This document shows positions 51,039 through 60,298 of a stretch of 64,000 nucleotides of DNA, one piece after another. Position numbers and translations under genes: made by a program. Each line of letters begins with the position of its first letter. Position 1 is the first letter of the stretch. Source of the DNA: Thiohalobacter thiocyanaticus (lineage in GTDB: Bacteria > Pseudomonadota > Gammaproteobacteria > Thiohalobacterales > Thiohalobacteraceae); assembly GCF_003932505.1 (NCBI RefSeq), contig NZ_QZMU01000002.1, forward strand, positions 1 through 64,000. Reading direction: 5' to 3'. The notes under the pieces were generated by a model, which had not been told where the DNA came from, searched no databases, and worked only from the letters and a program-made list of their open reading frames with translations.

Positions 51039-51710
51039 CTAGGCCCCGAGCCGCCGGCGGGCGGCGGCCGCCAGTCCCACCAGACCGGAGCCGAACAGCA
51101 GCAGCGCACCCGGCACGGGGATAGCCGCGGGGGGCAGCAACCCATCCGTCTCCATGGTCAGGAAACTCAGACCACCCCGGGTCTCGGGGAAATAGCGGCC
51201 GAACAGTCCCACCTGCAGGTCAGCGCTCTCCAGACCGAGCAGCAGGCTGCTGTAATCCATGGCCAGTCCGAAGCGGATCGCCAGGGATTCGTGTTCGGCG
51301 TCCGTACCCGCATTGATACCGCTCACTGTGGCCGGCCCGCTGATACCGAAGGTATAGGCAGGCGCACGCTTCGCCGGATGCAGGGTACCGGGTCTGGCGA
51401 GACCTTCCATGAAATCCACCCGACCCACGCTGCCGCTTTCGATGCCGTTCAATCCGGAGAAGAAACCGTCGCCGAAGAAATAGATGTGCGGCAGGACCAC
51501 CGAGGTCTCCGAACCGATGTTGGCGAAGGTGAAGGTGACCTCGTCAGTCGCACTCTGACTGACATCGATCCGGAACTGCGCCTCGCCCACGGCACAGCCG
51601 ACATCCACGCCCGGCCGCACGGCGGCACAGAGGGGATCCAGAGATACCGCCTGCAGCAGACCCGGCAACGGGAGCAGCAGACTGAAGATGATGGCTTTCA
51701 GACGCGACAT
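51039..51710 (-). CDS. secreted VPLPA/PEP-CTERM protein, 223 aa
   Basis: The start at MSRLKA is chosen because AGGAAATCCC precedes it. Signal peptide MSRLKAIIFSLLLPLPG with cleavage near LLQAV. The mature part is a beta-rich domain (AQFRIDVSQSATDEVTFTFA, IYFFGDGFFSGLNGIESG), no known family. The tail is IPVPGALLLFGSGLVGLAA plus ARRRLGA, a PEP-CTERM sorting signal. A well-formed sigma-54-like promoter lies about 40 bp upstream. Confidence 0.85.
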   Translation of the reverse strand: MSRLKAIIFSLLLPLPGLLQAVSLDPLCAAVRPGVDVGCAVGEAQFRIDVSQSATDEVTFTFANIGSETSVVLPHIYFFGDGFFSGLNGIESGSVGRVDFMEGLARPGTLHPAKRAPAYTFGISGPATVSGINAGTDAEHESLAIRFGLAMDYSSLLLGLESADLQVGLFGRYFPETRGGLSFLTMETDGLLPPAAIPVPGALLLFGSGLVGLAAAARRRLGA

Positions 51711-52115
51711 GGGATTTCCTGATGACAAGTTGATTAGCCCATGTACATAAGCAAGGATCAGGCCATTTTTATAACCTGATGATATATTAATTATTTTCGA
51801 CAACCCCATGGTTTGGGGCTGTAAAAATGTAATTTTTATCGACAGATTATTTTCCGAAAAACAATAACACCTATAATTTTTATTAATATCATAAAGATAA
51901 AATCATTAATAAATCATAATTTTAGACTAAAGGGGTATGGCATAAAATTTATTGTAAGAAATAGCCTACAAATTCGATCGATTTAACAGAATCTGGCTCG
52001 CACACAGCCCCTCCCCCCCGACCGGATTTGGCAGCGGGATTCCGAGCCCCATGTAAAAAAGGCGAACAGGTCCGTTCCGGGGTGCAGCGGGCCCCGGATC
52101 AGAGGAGTCAGGGAG
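51711..52115. other. AT-rich gene-free stretch upstream of the VPLPA gene
   Basis: No coding frame. It contains the sigma-54-like promoter at 51750-51765 and AT-rich sequence with repeated TTATTAAT-type words (for example near 51882 and 51906). Confidence 0.5.
51750..51765 (-). promoter_or_regulatory. sigma-54-type promoter of the VPLPA gene
   Basis: On the minus strand TGGCCTGATCCTTGCT fits TGGCAC-N5-TTGC(A/T), with exact GG-N10-GC spacing. It lies about 40 bp before the start codon of the gene at 51710. Confidence 0.6.
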
Positions 52116-52457
52116 TCAGGCGTAGTGCTTGTGGTAACTGCGGCGGGTACCGGCACGCTGGACGATGACGCCCGAGATCTGGTGCAGGCCGTCGATCTCA
52201 AGGGTTTCGTAGCTCGAGCGCATGGGCTTGAGATAGTACCTGTCGTCCTGGACCAGCAACTGGCGGAAAATCAGGTCATCGCCCTCCAGCCGTGCGAGCA
52301 CAAAGGAGCCGTTCTGCACCACGCCCGACGGGTCGATGATGATAATACAGCCCTTGGCAAACTCGGGCTCCATGCTGTCGTCGAGTACCTGCAGGGCAAA
52401 CAGCTCCGCCTCGCCGCAGGAGCCGGAATCGATCTGGATGTCTAGGGGTTCGCTCAT
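52116..52457 (-). CDS. S24/LexA-fold protein lacking the catalytic Lys
   Basis: 113 residues, start preceded by AGGAGGTGAGCG. The fold matches the C-terminal domain of LexA: ELFALQVLDDSMEPEF with Ser28 at the nucleophile position, and SFVLARLEGDDLIFRQLL, where Arg65 replaces the catalytic Lys. There is no N-terminal helix-turn-helix. It is therefore probably a non-proteolytic binding or dimerisation module. It follows cysG by 41 bp on the same strand. Confidence 0.75.
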   Translation of the reverse strand: MSEPLDIQIDSGSCGEAELFALQVLDDSMEPEFAKGCIIIIDPSGVVQNGSFVLARLEGDDLIFRQLLVQDDRYYLKPMRSSYETLEIDGLHQISGVIVQRAGTRRSYHKHYA

Positions 52458-52498
52458 TCGCTCACCTCCTGCCTGAACGGCGTTGTTGGCTGTGAACC

Positions 52499-53935
52499 TC
52501 AGCCGCGCCCGGCCTGGCCGTGCGAGCTGAAGACGGTGCCGGGAACATGTTCCTCGGCCTGATACCATTCGAGCTTCTCGTGCAGACTGACCACTTCGCC
52601 CACAATGGTCAGAGTCGGCGCCCTCACCCCCGCCTGCTGGACGATCTCGGGCAGGGTCCGCACCGTGCCGATCAGCACCCGCTGGTTGGGCGTGGTGCCC
52701 TGTTCCACCAGCGCGGCCGGCATGTCGGGGGACATGCCGTGCTCGATCAGGCGCTCGCTGATGACGGAAATCCCGGTCAGTCCCATGTAGAAGACCACGG
52801 TCTGACGCGGTTGCACCAGGGCCGGCCAGTTCAGATCCAGATCGCCGGCCTTGAGATGACCGGTAACGAAGGTCACCGACTGGGCGTAATCGCGATGCGT
52901 CAGCGGAATCCCGGCATAGCTGGCGCAACCGGCGGCAGCGGTGATCCCGGGCACCACCTGGAACGGCACGCCTTCCTGGGCCAGGGTCTCGATCTCCTCG
53001 CCGCCGCGGCCGAAGATGAAGGGGTCACCGCCCTTCAGGCGTAATACCCGCTTGCCCTGTCTGGCCTGATCCACCAGCAGCTGATTGATCCCTTCCTGGG
53101 GTACGGCATGGTTGTCCTTTTCCTTGCCGACATAATAACGCTCGGCATCGCGCCGGGTCATATCCAGAATCGGCCCGGCCACCAGCCGGTCGTAGATGAC
53201 CACGTCGGCCTGCTGCATCAGGCGCACGGCGCGGAAGGTCAACAGATCAGGATCCCCCGGGCCGGCGCCGACCAGATACACTTCGCCCATTGCGCGCGCG
53301 GCCGGCTTGCCGCTGAGGGCATCCTCCAGCGCCTGGCGGGCCTCGTCGTCACGGCCGGCAAAGACCATTTCGGCAATTGGCCCCTGCAACACCTCCTCCC
53401 AGAAGTGCCGGCGCCTGGCCTCGTCGGGGATCGCCTGCCTGGCCCTGTCCCGATAGGCCTCGGCCATGGCCGCCAGCCGGCCATAGGTGGAGGGGATGAG
53501 GGTTTCCAGCCGGGCACGCAGCTGGCGGGCCAGCACCGGAGAGGCGCCGCCGGTGGACACACTGACCAGCACCGGAGAGCGATCCATGATCGAGGGCACG
53601 ATGAAGCTGCACAGATCGGCATTATCGACCACGTTGACCGGGATACCGCGTGTCTGGCACAGCTCGGAGACCCGGGCATTGACCGCGCGATCGTCGGTCG
53701 CGGCGATGACCAGCTGCCTGCCGCTGATGTCCGCATCCTCGAATACCCCCCGACGCCACTCGATCGCGCCGCTGTCGGCCTGACGCTGCAGGTCGGGCGT
53801 CAGGGCCGGAGCCACCAGATGCACACGCGCGCCGGCGCGCTGCAGCAGGGCCACCTTGCGCTCCGCGACACCACCCCCGCCGACTACCAGACAGGGTTTG
53901 TCGGTCAGGGTGAGATAAATTGGTAAATAATCCAT
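52499..53935 (-). CDS. cysG: siroheme synthase CysG (trifunctional)
   Basis: 478 residues, full fusion. The N-terminal precorrin-2 dehydrogenase/ferrochelatase part has VVGGGGVAERKVALLQRAGA and SVSTGGASPVLARQLR. The C-terminal uroporphyrinogen-III methyltransferase part begins EVYLVGAGPGDPDLLT and has DVVIYDRL, LKGGDPFIFGRGGEE and GITAAAGCASYAGIPLTHRD. It makes siroheme for DsrAB and assimilatory sulfite reductase. Likely operon with the S24-like gene. Confidence 0.97.
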   Translation of the reverse strand: MDYLPIYLTLTDKPCLVVGGGGVAERKVALLQRAGARVHLVAPALTPDLQRQADSGAIEWRRGVFEDADISGRQLVIAATDDRAVNARVSELCQTRGIPVNVVDNADLCSFIVPSIMDRSPVLVSVSTGGASPVLARQLRARLETLIPSTYGRLAAMAEAYRDRARQAIPDEARRRHFWEEVLQGPIAEMVFAGRDDEARQALEDALSGKPAARAMGEVYLVGAGPGDPDLLTFRAVRLMQQADVVIYDRLVAGPILDMTRRDAERYYVGKEKDNHAVPQEGINQLLVDQARQGKRVLRLKGGDPFIFGRGGEEIETLAQEGVPFQVVPGITAAAGCASYAGIPLTHRDYAQSVTFVTGHLKAGDLDLNWPALVQPRQTVVFYMGLTGISVISERLIEHGMSPDMPAALVEQGTTPNQRVLIGTVRTLPEIVQQAGVRAPTLTIVGEVVSLHEKLEWYQAEEHVPGTVFSSHGQAGRG

Positions 53936-54096
53936 CGGTGATGACCCAGTCTGGGATGCAAGGCCGCGCCCCGGATCGGGTGGCGGCAGAAACAGGAACT
54001 GCCCGGGCAGTCCGGCCGGGCGGAACTATAATTGTTTAGGTACTGTTTTACAAGAAATTTCCAGCAAACCAGGAGGGTATTTTACGCCCTGTGGAC

Positions 54097-54780
54097 TCAG
54101 GGGAATGGCTTGCTGAAGCTGCCGATCAGACTGTAGCCGGCGTCCTGCTCGCCGTATCCCAGACCGGAACGGTCGATCAGGCGGACACCCAGCCCATAAC
54201 CGCCGAAATCACCTTCGGCGGCGATGCTGAGGTCGGGATAGTCATGCTCGAATCCGGCACCCCGACGATAGCTCTGGCCCATCTGCAGGGAGACGGACAT
54301 GCGCTCGCTGACCGGCGCCGTCCAGCCGGCCTGGTAGTACAGGCTCTGCTGCTGGCTGCCGCCCTCGGCCCGTGGCTCGTCCAGGTACCAGACCTGGCCG
54401 CTGAAGCCCTGATAACGAACACCCAGGAAGGCGTCATGGTAGTCGGCCCGGCTGCGGCCCGGCGGCGGCTGCCGGTCGAGCATCTGGCCGTGAGACAGGC
54501 CGGCATCGAGTGCCAGGCCATTGTCCAGGGTCCTGGTCAACTGCAGCCCCAGTGGTGCCGGGGTGGCGGAAACCGTCTCGTAGCCCCCGGCGTTGCCCTG
54601 CCAGGCACGACTGTCCAGGGGTTCGCGCGCCAGGGAGGTTTCCGTGGTGGAGAAGGCCCAGCCCTCATAGCCGACGCCGGCGGCAGCGTCCGCCGCCTGC
54701 AGGGACGGAGCGAAGAGCAGCGGCGCGCAGAGCGCTGCGCGCAGGCACAGATGCCGGATGTAATTGCCGCAAGCTGACAT
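54097..54780 (-). CDS. outer-membrane beta-barrel protein, TorF/porin-like
   Basis: 227 residues. Signal peptide (LCLRAALCAPLLFAPSLQA). The mature chain shows alternating strands (GYEGWAFSTTETSLARE, FLGVRYQGFSGQVWYLDE, LSIAAEGDFGGYGLGVRLID) and a C-terminal aromatic end (YSLIGSFSKPFP). It resembles small putative porins of the TIGR02001 type. Function unknown. Stand-alone on the minus strand. Confidence 0.6.
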   Translation of the reverse strand: MSACGNYIRHLCLRAALCAPLLFAPSLQAADAAAGVGYEGWAFSTTETSLAREPLDSRAWQGNAGGYETVSATPAPLGLQLTRTLDNGLALDAGLSHGQMLDRQPPPGRSRADYHDAFLGVRYQGFSGQVWYLDEPRAEGGSQQQSLYYQAGWTAPVSERMSVSLQMGQSYRRGAGFEHDYPDLSIAAEGDFGGYGLGVRLIDRSGLGYGEQDAGYSLIGSFSKPFP

Positions 54781-54975
54781 GGCGTAGTGGCTGTGAGGCC
54801 CAAGTCTGTATTTGGTCGTTTAACGCTAACATAGCACAGGAAAACACACTGATACAAAGCTCACAAATCCACACTGGCATACCCTGGGCAGCAGGATTTG
54901 CCGTGTTTCCCTTGTTACCGTCTACCTACGGAACAAATTTTATGTTCACTCTTCAATTTGTGTCATAACCCATCA

Positions 54976-57636
54976 TTATTCTGTACATTCCTCCCCCAGG
55001 CTGCGCTCAGCGATTTCATACAGGTCGCGCGACACGCCTGGCGCGTCGCGCATCGTCTGCAGCTGCTCACGCATCCCCGCCTGGCGCGCGGGGTTGTAAC
55101 GGCGCCAGTCGGTGAAAGCGGCCGCCAGCCGCGCGGCCACCTGGGGATTGCGGGCGTCCAGGGTACGTATCTGTTCTCCGATGAAGCGATAGCCGGCCCC
55201 GGATTCGTTGTGAAACCCCACCGGATTGCCCTGGGCAAAGGCCCGCAGCAGGGAATAGACCTTGTTGGGATTGGCCAGGCTGAAGGCCGGGTGACCGGTC
55301 AGGGCCTGTACCCGGTCCAGGGTATCCGGCCGGGCAGCGGTGGCCTGCAGGCTGAGCCATTTGTCCACCACCAGGGTATCTGCCTGCCAGCGCGAATAGA
55401 AATCCTCCAGCACCGCCTCGCGCTGCGGACAGTCGCTGTTGACCAGGGCCTGCAGGGCGGCCAGCGAGTCGGTCATGTTGGTCGCACTGCGGTACTGTCC
55501 CAGGGCCAACTCATACGCCGCTTCATCCTCGCAGGCGATGAGATAGTTCAGGCACAGGTTGCGCAGGCGGCGCCGGCCGGCGGCGGCCGCATCCGGACTG
55601 TAGGGCCCGGTTTCGGTGAGGGCCTGATAGCAGGCTTCCCATTCCGGACGCAGGGCCTGCGCCAGGGCACGACGCAGCGCCTCGCGCGCGCCGTGCAGCT
55701 GCTGTGGCTCGATCGTATCGACGAACTCGGCCAGATAGCCCTCGCCCGGCAGGGTCAGGGCCAGGGCGCGCAGGGCCGGATCCAGCGCCGCATCGTCCAG
55801 GGTGTGCCGGCAGGCCTCGACCAGGGGTTGAATCAATTCGCCCGTCAACGCCTCCGGCGGATGCGTCAGCAGCAGGCGCCGGGCCAGGGTCTGACCCGCC
55901 TCCCAGCGACAGAAGGGATCGTCCTCGTGGGCCGACAGCAGCGCCAGCTCGGCATCGCGGTAGTCCAGGTTCAGCTTGACCGGCGCGGAGAAGCCGCGCA
56001 ACAGCACCGGCACGGGTTCGGCCGCGATGTCCTGGAACACGAAGGTCTCCTCCTCCTGGCACAGCTCCAGGACGCGCGATTCACCCACGGCCTGCGCCTC
56101 GCCATAGAGACGTAGCGGCAGCGCCCTGCCCTCGCCGTCACGCAGCCCCATGGCCACCGGAATGTGGAAGGGCTGCTTGGCCGACTGCCCCGGGGTGGCC
56201 GGGCACTGCTGGCGCAGGGTCAGGGCGAAGGTACACGCCTGTGGGTCGTAGTGACGCTCCACGGTCAGCTCCGGCGTGCCGGCCTGGTCGTACCAGCATC
56301 GGAACTGCCGCAGGCTGACCCCGTTGGCCGCCTCCAGGGCGTTGACGAAATCGTCCGTGGTCACGGCCTGGCCGTCGTGGCGCTCGAAATAGCGGTCGCA
56401 GCCGCGGCGAAAGGCCTCGGGACCGAGCAGGGTGTGCAGCATGCGCACCACCTCCGCGCCCTTGTTGTAGACGGTGACGGTATAGAAGTTGTCAATGGCG
56501 ACATAGTGGTCCGGTTTGACCGGATGGGCCATGGGACCGGCGTCCTCGCGGAACTGGTGGGTACGCAGGATGTTCACATCAGTGATGCGCTGCACGCCGC
56601 GCGAGTTCATGTCGGCAGAGAACTCCTGGTCGCGGAACACGGTGAAACCTTCCTTCAGGCTCAGCTGGAACCAGTCGCGGCAGGTGACCCGGTTACCCGA
56701 CCAGTTGTGAAAATACTCATGGCCGATCACACCCTCGATGTTCTGGTAGTCGCTGTCGGTGGCGGTGTCGGGACGGGCCAGCACATAACGCGAATTGAAG
56801 ATGTTGAGGCCCTTGTTTTCCATCGCCCCCATGTTGAAATCGTCGACGGCGACAATCATGTAGCGGTCCAGATCGTATTCGCGACCGTAGACCGCCTCGT
56901 CCCACTTCATGGCGCGTTTCAGCGAGGCCATGGCGTGATCGCACTTGTCCAGGTTGTGCTTCTGCACATAGATGTAGAGATCGACCTCGCGCCCGGAACG
57001 GGTGACAAAGCGGTCCTCGATCCAGCCCAGATCCCCGGCCACCAGGGCGAACAGGTAGCAGGGTTTGGGAAAGGGATCCTGCCAGGTGACATAGTGACGG
57101 CCGTCCTCCAACTCACCGCTGGCGACGGGGTTGCCGTTGGAAAGCAGCACCGGACAGGCCGATTTGTCGGCACGCAGGGTGGTGGTGAAGCACGCCATCA
57201 CGTCGGGCCGATCCGGGTAGAAGGTGATGCGGCGGAAGCCTTCGGCCTCGCACTGGGTGCAGAAATTGCCGCTGGAGGTATAGAGGCCGGACAGTTCGGT
57301 ATTGGCCGCCGGCTGGATGCGGGTCTCGATCTCCAGCAGCCCGGTCTCGGGCAGATCCCGGACCTCGAGGCCGGCTTCATCCAGGCGATAGCGGTCGGCC
57401 GCCAGCGGCTCGCCGTCCAGGCTGATGCCCAGCAGTTCCAGCGCCTCGCCGTCGAGGTGCAGGGGCGTGCCCGGCGCAGTCTCCTGCGCCCGGCGAAAAT
57501 GCAGCCGGGAACGCACCCGGGTCGCGTCCGGGTCCAGATCGAAATCCAGTTCCACTGCCTCGATGTGCCAGGCCGGTGGCTGATAGTCCTTGAGATAGAC
57601 GGTGACGGGCTTCGGGGTGTCGGCTTTGCGGTCCAT
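54976..57636 (-). CDS. pepN: aminopeptidase N
   Basis: 886 residues, M1 metallopeptidase. GAMENKGLN exopeptidase motif, zinc site HEYFHNW at about 306-310 with the downstream Glu in LKEGFTVFRDQEF. Length and C-terminal helical domain (NPNKVYSLLRAF) match E. coli PepN. Cytoplasmic broad-specificity peptidase. Stand-alone gene. Confidence 0.98.
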   Translation of the reverse strand: MDRKADTPKPVTVYLKDYQPPAWHIEAVELDFDLDPDATRVRSRLHFRRAQETAPGTPLHLDGEALELLGISLDGEPLAADRYRLDEAGLEVRDLPETGLLEIETRIQPAANTELSGLYTSSGNFCTQCEAEGFRRITFYPDRPDVMACFTTTLRADKSACPVLLSNGNPVASGELEDGRHYVTWQDPFPKPCYLFALVAGDLGWIEDRFVTRSGREVDLYIYVQKHNLDKCDHAMASLKRAMKWDEAVYGREYDLDRYMIVAVDDFNMGAMENKGLNIFNSRYVLARPDTATDSDYQNIEGVIGHEYFHNWSGNRVTCRDWFQLSLKEGFTVFRDQEFSADMNSRGVQRITDVNILRTHQFREDAGPMAHPVKPDHYVAIDNFYTVTVYNKGAEVVRMLHTLLGPEAFRRGCDRYFERHDGQAVTTDDFVNALEAANGVSLRQFRCWYDQAGTPELTVERHYDPQACTFALTLRQQCPATPGQSAKQPFHIPVAMGLRDGEGRALPLRLYGEAQAVGESRVLELCQEEETFVFQDIAAEPVPVLLRGFSAPVKLNLDYRDAELALLSAHEDDPFCRWEAGQTLARRLLLTHPPEALTGELIQPLVEACRHTLDDAALDPALRALALTLPGEGYLAEFVDTIEPQQLHGAREALRRALAQALRPEWEACYQALTETGPYSPDAAAAGRRRLRNLCLNYLIACEDEAAYELALGQYRSATNMTDSLAALQALVNSDCPQREAVLEDFYSRWQADTLVVDKWLSLQATAARPDTLDRVQALTGHPAFSLANPNKVYSLLRAFAQGNPVGFHNESGAGYRFIGEQIRTLDARNPQVAARLAAAFTDWRRYNPARQAGMREQLQTMRDAPGVSRDLYEIAERSLGEECTE

Positions 57637-57726
57637 GGCGGGTGATTCCGGGTTGCTGCATGACAGAACCCTTTATTCTGCCCTAATCGAAGGGCTGTGG
57701 CATCCCATCCTGCCGGAATCGTGATA

Positions 57727-57905
57727 GCCACGGAAAACACGGTAAGCACGGACAAATTGAAATCTTGTGGCATCGTAGGTCGGGTCAGCCGCAGCGTAAC
57801 CCGACACTCACGGCGGAAACGTCGGGTTACGCCCTGTCGGGCTAACCCGACCTACGATACTCATACAATCATAATCCTGTCCGCGCTTTCCGTGCTTTCC
57901 GTGGC
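57727..57905. repeat. nested palindromic repeat, two families inside one another
   Basis: Outer arms 57727-57754 and 57878-57905 (GCCACGGAAAACACGG type, about 25 of 28 paired) enclose inner arms 57774-57805 and 57821-57856 (CGTAGGTCGGGT...AACCCGAC type). No coding capacity. The gene-free stretch 57637-58023 otherwise holds only the terminator at 57909. Confidence 0.7.
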
Positions 57906-57908
57906 CAT

Positions 57909-57936
57909 AAAAAAACCCTCCCTTGACAGGGAGGGT
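57909..57936 (-). terminator. terminator of the tandem DsrC gene
   Basis: Read on the minus strand ACCCTCCCT-GTCA-AGGGAGGGT is followed by a T-run (A-run 57909-57915 on the plus strand). It lies 88 bp past the stop at 58024. Confidence 0.8.
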
Positions 57937-58023
57937 AAAGCTACACCCCTCGAAGAAACCGGTGTAAGCAGGTTTACGGCAACAACCGTAAATTCTTTAG
58001 TGTTGTTGGTATAACCAACAGAT

Positions 58024-58815
58024 TCAGCCGTCGATGCAGCCCTGCGGCTCGGGCAGACCGGCGATGCGCGAGCCCTGCCGCGAGGGACCTTTGGGAAACA
58101 GCTTGTAGAGATAATCGGCGCTGGCCTTCTCCGGGCCGATCTCCTCACGCATGTGACGCATCAGGATCTTCACCATCGGGCTGATTCCGTATTCGAAATA
58201 GAAACCGCGCAGGAAGTTGAGAATCTCCCAGTGCTCGGCGGTCAGCTCGATGCCCTCCTTCTGGGCCATGTGCATGGCGACCCGTTCATTCCAGCGGTGC
58301 AGGTCGATCAGGTTGCCGGTAGGGGTGACTTCGTAACGTTCGCCGTCGAACTCGAAGCTGCCGACGAAATGCCCGGCCGCCCTGGACTGCTTGACCTGCG
58401 GGTTGTCGGCAGCGCGGTTGTCGGCATAGGTGCGGCGTTCCAGTTCTGCATCCAGATGCGGCACGGGCACGCCGGCCAGCTTGGAGCCCTGCACCAGCAC
58501 ATCGCCTGGAAACAGCGAATCCAGACGTTCATCACGGGCCAGTTCCTCATAGCCCTCGCGCAACAGGGCGCGCTTGAGCAGCTTGCGCACCGGCGAGACG
58601 TTGTATTCACCGTAGTAGCTGCGCATCAGGTTGATCACGTCCCAGTGATCCCGGGTCAGGTTCACGCCCATGGACTCAGCCATGGCAGCGGCGACATCCG
58701 GACTCCAGTCGTCGAGGTTGTGCAACCGCCCGTCGGGCATCAGCGGGATGGTCTTGCCGCCGACATCCATGACGGCGCCGGTGGGAAATTCCACGACATT
58801 CGAGGTGTGTGGCAT
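58024..58815 (-). CDS. tandem DsrC/TusE fusion protein
   Basis: 263 residues containing two complete DsrC-family domains. Domain 1 (about 15-120: GGKTIPLMPDGRLHNLDDW, LTRDHWDVINLMRSYYGEYN, GSKLAGVPVPHLD) has no cysteine. Its CysB/CysA positions are Ser111 and Asp122. A ~30-residue charged linker follows. Domain 2 (about 150-263: LTAEHWEILNFLRGFYFEYG, RQGSRIAGLPEPQGCIDG) keeps only CysA = Cys260, with Ser249 at CysB, as in TusE. The single-cysteine second domain could carry a persulfide. Monocistronic, with its own terminator. Confidence 0.9.
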   Translation of the reverse strand: MPHTSNVVEFPTGAVMDVGGKTIPLMPDGRLHNLDDWSPDVAAAMAESMGVNLTRDHWDVINLMRSYYGEYNVSPVRKLLKRALLREGYEELARDERLDSLFPGDVLVQGSKLAGVPVPHLDAELERRTYADNRAADNPQVKQSRAAGHFVGSFEFDGERYEVTPTGNLIDLHRWNERVAMHMAQKEGIELTAEHWEILNFLRGFYFEYGISPMVKILMRHMREEIGPEKASADYLYKLFPKGPSRQGSRIAGLPEPQGCIDG

Positions 58816-59084
58816 GTCAGTACCCTTTTGTCTCTGTGTTCAGATCCAGCCTTTTATGGCGTTCCCTGGCAGGAACATGGGCCGGTCGACCGTCACCGGC
58901 AACCATCCCCTGTCACCCGTTGTAGCGGTACGGTGCGCGCGATCTTGAATCCTGGACCGACGATTCCTGTTATGATTCATTATGTTAGAAAATACTGATA
59001 CAAATACCGGATCCCTCCCCCGGTGGCACGCTGTCCGGGCAGCGGCTATCCTGACGTCCAGAAACTGCACCGGCCCTGAAATCC

Positions 59085-59456
59085 ATGAGAAAAGAGATTG
59101 CAATACAATGTGATAAAGCGATCCAGGATATTCTTCTGACAGCCCTGGAAAACTATATCGATGTCGCCTTCCCGCCCCACAGTTCGGATTGCGCCCAGGT
59201 CGCGCGCAGCGCCCTGCAGGATGCGGTCACGGCCCTGAAGTCGGAGTTCTCCGTACAGGACCAGGCCGTTTACAACAAGCGTCTGCGCGCCATGTTCCGG
59301 GAAGGCATCAAGCTGCATTACCAGCTGCAGGAGGCCGATACCGGCCGCCGCCACGCGGCCGAACGGGAGCTGCTGCTGGCGGTGGTCGGCGGTGAACCCG
59401 CCGACCGCGAGGCGCTGGAGCAGGCACGCGCCCGGGATACCGGGACCGCGGCTTGA
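59085..59456 (+). CDS. hypothetical protein, 123 aa
   Basis: Helical soluble protein (MRKEIAIQCDKAIQDILL, SALQDAVTALKSEFSVQDQ, NKRLRAMFREGIKLHYQLQE). No recognised domain. First in a plus-strand run with 59532, the diguanylate cyclase and sixA. The upstream 58816-59084 gap holds no supported gene. Confidence 0.65.
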   Translation: MRKEIAIQCDKAIQDILLTALENYIDVAFPPHSSDCAQVARSALQDAVTALKSEFSVQDQAVYNKRLRAMFREGIKLHYQLQEADTGRRHAAERELLLAVVGGEPADREALEQARARDTGTAA

Positions 59457-59531
59457 GACAGGAGCGGAACGGGAGGATAATCCCTGCGCTCCCCCATCCT
59501 ACACAGACCGCAGATCAATACAGACTGGAGC

Positions 59532-60230
59532 ATGACTACAACCCCTCTGTTCAGCCGCGAGCCCGGCGCCCATGAACGTCATCTGCGGCGCCGGTACGAA
59601 AATCCCCTGTTTTCCGCCGAACGCCGGCAGATCAGTGAACAGGATGTGCTGGCCGCGCGCCGGCGCGATCAGCAGCAGCTGGAGAGCTTCCTGGAACGCT
59701 TTCATCAGGTGGTGCAGCGAGCGGTGGAACTTGACACCAACGTCCAGAGCGACGTCATCCTGGAACTCAAGGAGGAACTGGACCGCTGTTACGAGGAGGC
59801 CGCCGGCCTGACCGGGGATCAGTCCCGGATCAAGGAAGCCATCGTCCGCTTGGTGGACACCATCATGCGGGCTGTGCGCCAGGGCGCGGAAAACGACGCC
59901 GTGGCCCTGCGCAAGCTCGACGAGGAGGACCAGGCCCGCGCCCTGCATTTCGAACTGCTGGAGGAACCGCTGGTCGCCGATCTGCTCAATCCCGAAGCCG
60001 TGATTCCCGAGGGCGACCTCATCCCGACCCTGCTCGGGGCCGAGCCCGCCGTGCTGGAGAAGGTCCTGACCCTGTTCAGCGATGAGCAGCTCACGATGAT
60101 AATCCGGGATGCGCGCCGGCTGCTGGAATCAAACCCGGCCGCTGCCGTCGGCCTGGAACAGGCCCGGGCCAACCTGGCCCGGATTCAGGCCGCGGCCACC
60201 GAGCAGGCCGGCATGCATACCATCAATTAG
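59532..60230 (+). CDS. hypothetical helical protein, 232 aa
   Basis: Charged, largely coiled-coil protein (DQQQLESFLERFHQVVQRAV, LELKEELDRCYEEAAG). The second half (EVIPEG-like DLIPTLLGAEPAVLEKVL, TLFSDEQLTMIIRDARRLLE) is probably a separate helical domain. No membrane segment. Function unknown. Confidence 0.7.
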   Translation: MTTTPLFSREPGAHERHLRRRYENPLFSAERRQISEQDVLAARRRDQQQLESFLERFHQVVQRAVELDTNVQSDVILELKEELDRCYEEAAGLTGDQSRIKEAIVRLVDTIMRAVRQGAENDAVALRKLDEEDQARALHFELLEEPLVADLLNPEAVIPEGDLIPTLLGAEPAVLEKVLTLFSDEQLTMIIRDARRLLESNPAAAVGLEQARANLARIQAAATEQAGMHTIN

Positions 60231-60298
60231 GGGCACCCGGCCCGCCGGTGTATAATCCGGTCGGCCGGAGAATAACAAACCGCACAAGGAACGAAGCC

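Noticed and set aside
52116-52457. Functional LexA-type repressor
   Set aside because: No DNA-binding domain, and the catalytic Lys position is Arg.
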